A stretch of DNA of 64,000 nt from Odiellus spinosus. Its lineage: Eukaryota > Arthropoda > Arachnida > Opiliones > Phalangiidae. The notes beneath the pieces were generated by a model. That model worked only from the letters and a program-made list of their open reading frames with translations. It ran no database searches and was not told the origin of the DNA. The DNA lies in assembly GCA_963920705.1 (NCBI GenBank), contig CAWUCO010000284.1, positions 639,222 to 703,221 of the forward strand, in the 5' to 3' direction. Shown here piece by piece: positions 63,311-64,000 of this stretch. How positions within the stretch are numbered: position 1 is the stretch's first letter; every line of letters starts with the position of its first letter. The position numbers were made by a program, and so were the translations under genes.

Positions 63311-64000
63311 TCAGTCTGATTTAGTTGCAGTCGACGCGAAGTCAGCCCCTTTTGAGTATTCGAACTCGGTACTATCACGTGTTCGACATAACGAACTTTC
63401 GGACTCGTCGTCCAATTCTTACAATGGGATGTAAATACGTTTTTCAGTTGGCCTATCGCCAGTAGGCCAAATCCGTTTTTTAAGGGAAGTCGACGTAGTT
63501 TTTCGAGAGATAAAAGTCATTTGCGCCTATGGATAGAACACATTCTCTCTCTGTCATTCATGCGTTCAACATCGTGTAAAAAAAAGTTAACGTCTCTAGC
63601 CTGCTGCAGAGGTGGAAGTTCCGTGGTGACGCCTAGAATGTCTTAGCCTTCAAGGATTAGGATAGGCCAAGTAGAGGACAAGTAGTGGATAGATGCCTGG
63701 GGCCATCATCCTGTACATCTCTTGGACAGGAAGACTTACGTTTCTTTAGGAACAGTGCGGAGGACTTGGCATAGTTTTTTGCAAATATGTTCTTTAACGC
63801 GATGTTGTTTTTACGACTTCGTTTGCTTTTTTTTGCAGGGCTCTTTGAATTTATGAGATTTATACTTGTAATAATAAAGTTTAATGTTTATTCTGGTCTC
63901 GATCGTCTCGTTAATTCTCGAGTAGATATTTTAGTATCTTAGTGGATGTTCATGGTAATCACTTTTCGTTATCTTTAAGTTAGCAGATTAAAACAACGCT
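63311..64000. other. Non-coding stretch, nothing certain
   Basis: More balanced base composition than its surroundings and an AATAAAG signal at about 63874, but no open frame that supports a gene. It could be the 3' UTR of a plus-strand transcript starting elsewhere; that is only a possibility. Confidence 0.35.

Noticed and set aside
1..64000. tRNA genes
   Set aside because: I looked for B-box-like GGTTCGANTCC and paired acceptor stems and found no convincing cloverleaf; a covariance search would be decisive.

Overview
The window is a repeat-dominated eukaryotic locus, most likely from an arthropod (probably an insect). The evidence is AT-rich non-coding DNA, short GT-AG introns, a Penelope-like element, a Helentron, a Ty3/Gypsy element, a Tx1-type LINE and scattered GGTTA/GTTAG-rich repeats. 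The taxon is an inference. No conventional host gene is recognisable: almost every coding region belongs to a mobile element.

Layout. (1) 1-4980 and about 41527-48893 are two same-orientation arrays of one 17-bp satellite, with higher-order structure; they bracket a 36.5-kb block. (2) The left part of that block is a decayed Helentron on the minus strand (34079 down to 7511), with Rep/HUH, PIF1-type helicase and a C-terminal endonuclease domain. It carries at least six frameshifts, and 31-bp and 17-bp minisatellites lie just past its stop codon. (3) The Helentron is cut at helicase motif I by a 20.46-kb Mutator-like element (MULE, 9561-30024) with a 9-bp target-site duplication. This MULE is a large inverted structure: long terminal inverted repeats with subterminal repeat arrays, an inner pair of inverted promoter repeats carrying paired short palindromes, and two convergent, diverged transposase genes. 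It also holds a three-exon gene of unknown function. The minus-strand gene keeps the DDE transposase residues but has a ruined Ulp1-like tail. The plus-strand gene has lost the first catalytic Asp but keeps two Ulp1-type protease domains and a PHD-like finger, and starts with a 15-residue repeat tract. (4) At 35.4-41.5 kb a GC-rich Tx1-like LINE has an intact ORF2 and an ORF1 broken at a G run. Microsatellites lie at both of its ends, and a 5S-rRNA-like fragment lies beyond its 3' end.

(5) From 50139 to 60838 I see the remains of one ~1.2-kb fold-back palindrome whose arms were split by three later insertions: a young Ty3/Gypsy element (left arm, TSD GTATT, LTRs differing at one position), a ~2-kb inverted-repeat composite with CCGAATT-rich subterminal repeats, and a Penelope-like pseudogene with a GIY-YIG tail. 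Each intact arm preserves the empty site of the insertion in the other arm. (6) 60.8-64 kb holds short tandem and dispersed repeats and no gene.

The MULE is the best candidate for an undescribed system. It shows complementary decay of duplicated transposase-protease genes, shared palindromic control regions and a spliced passenger gene.
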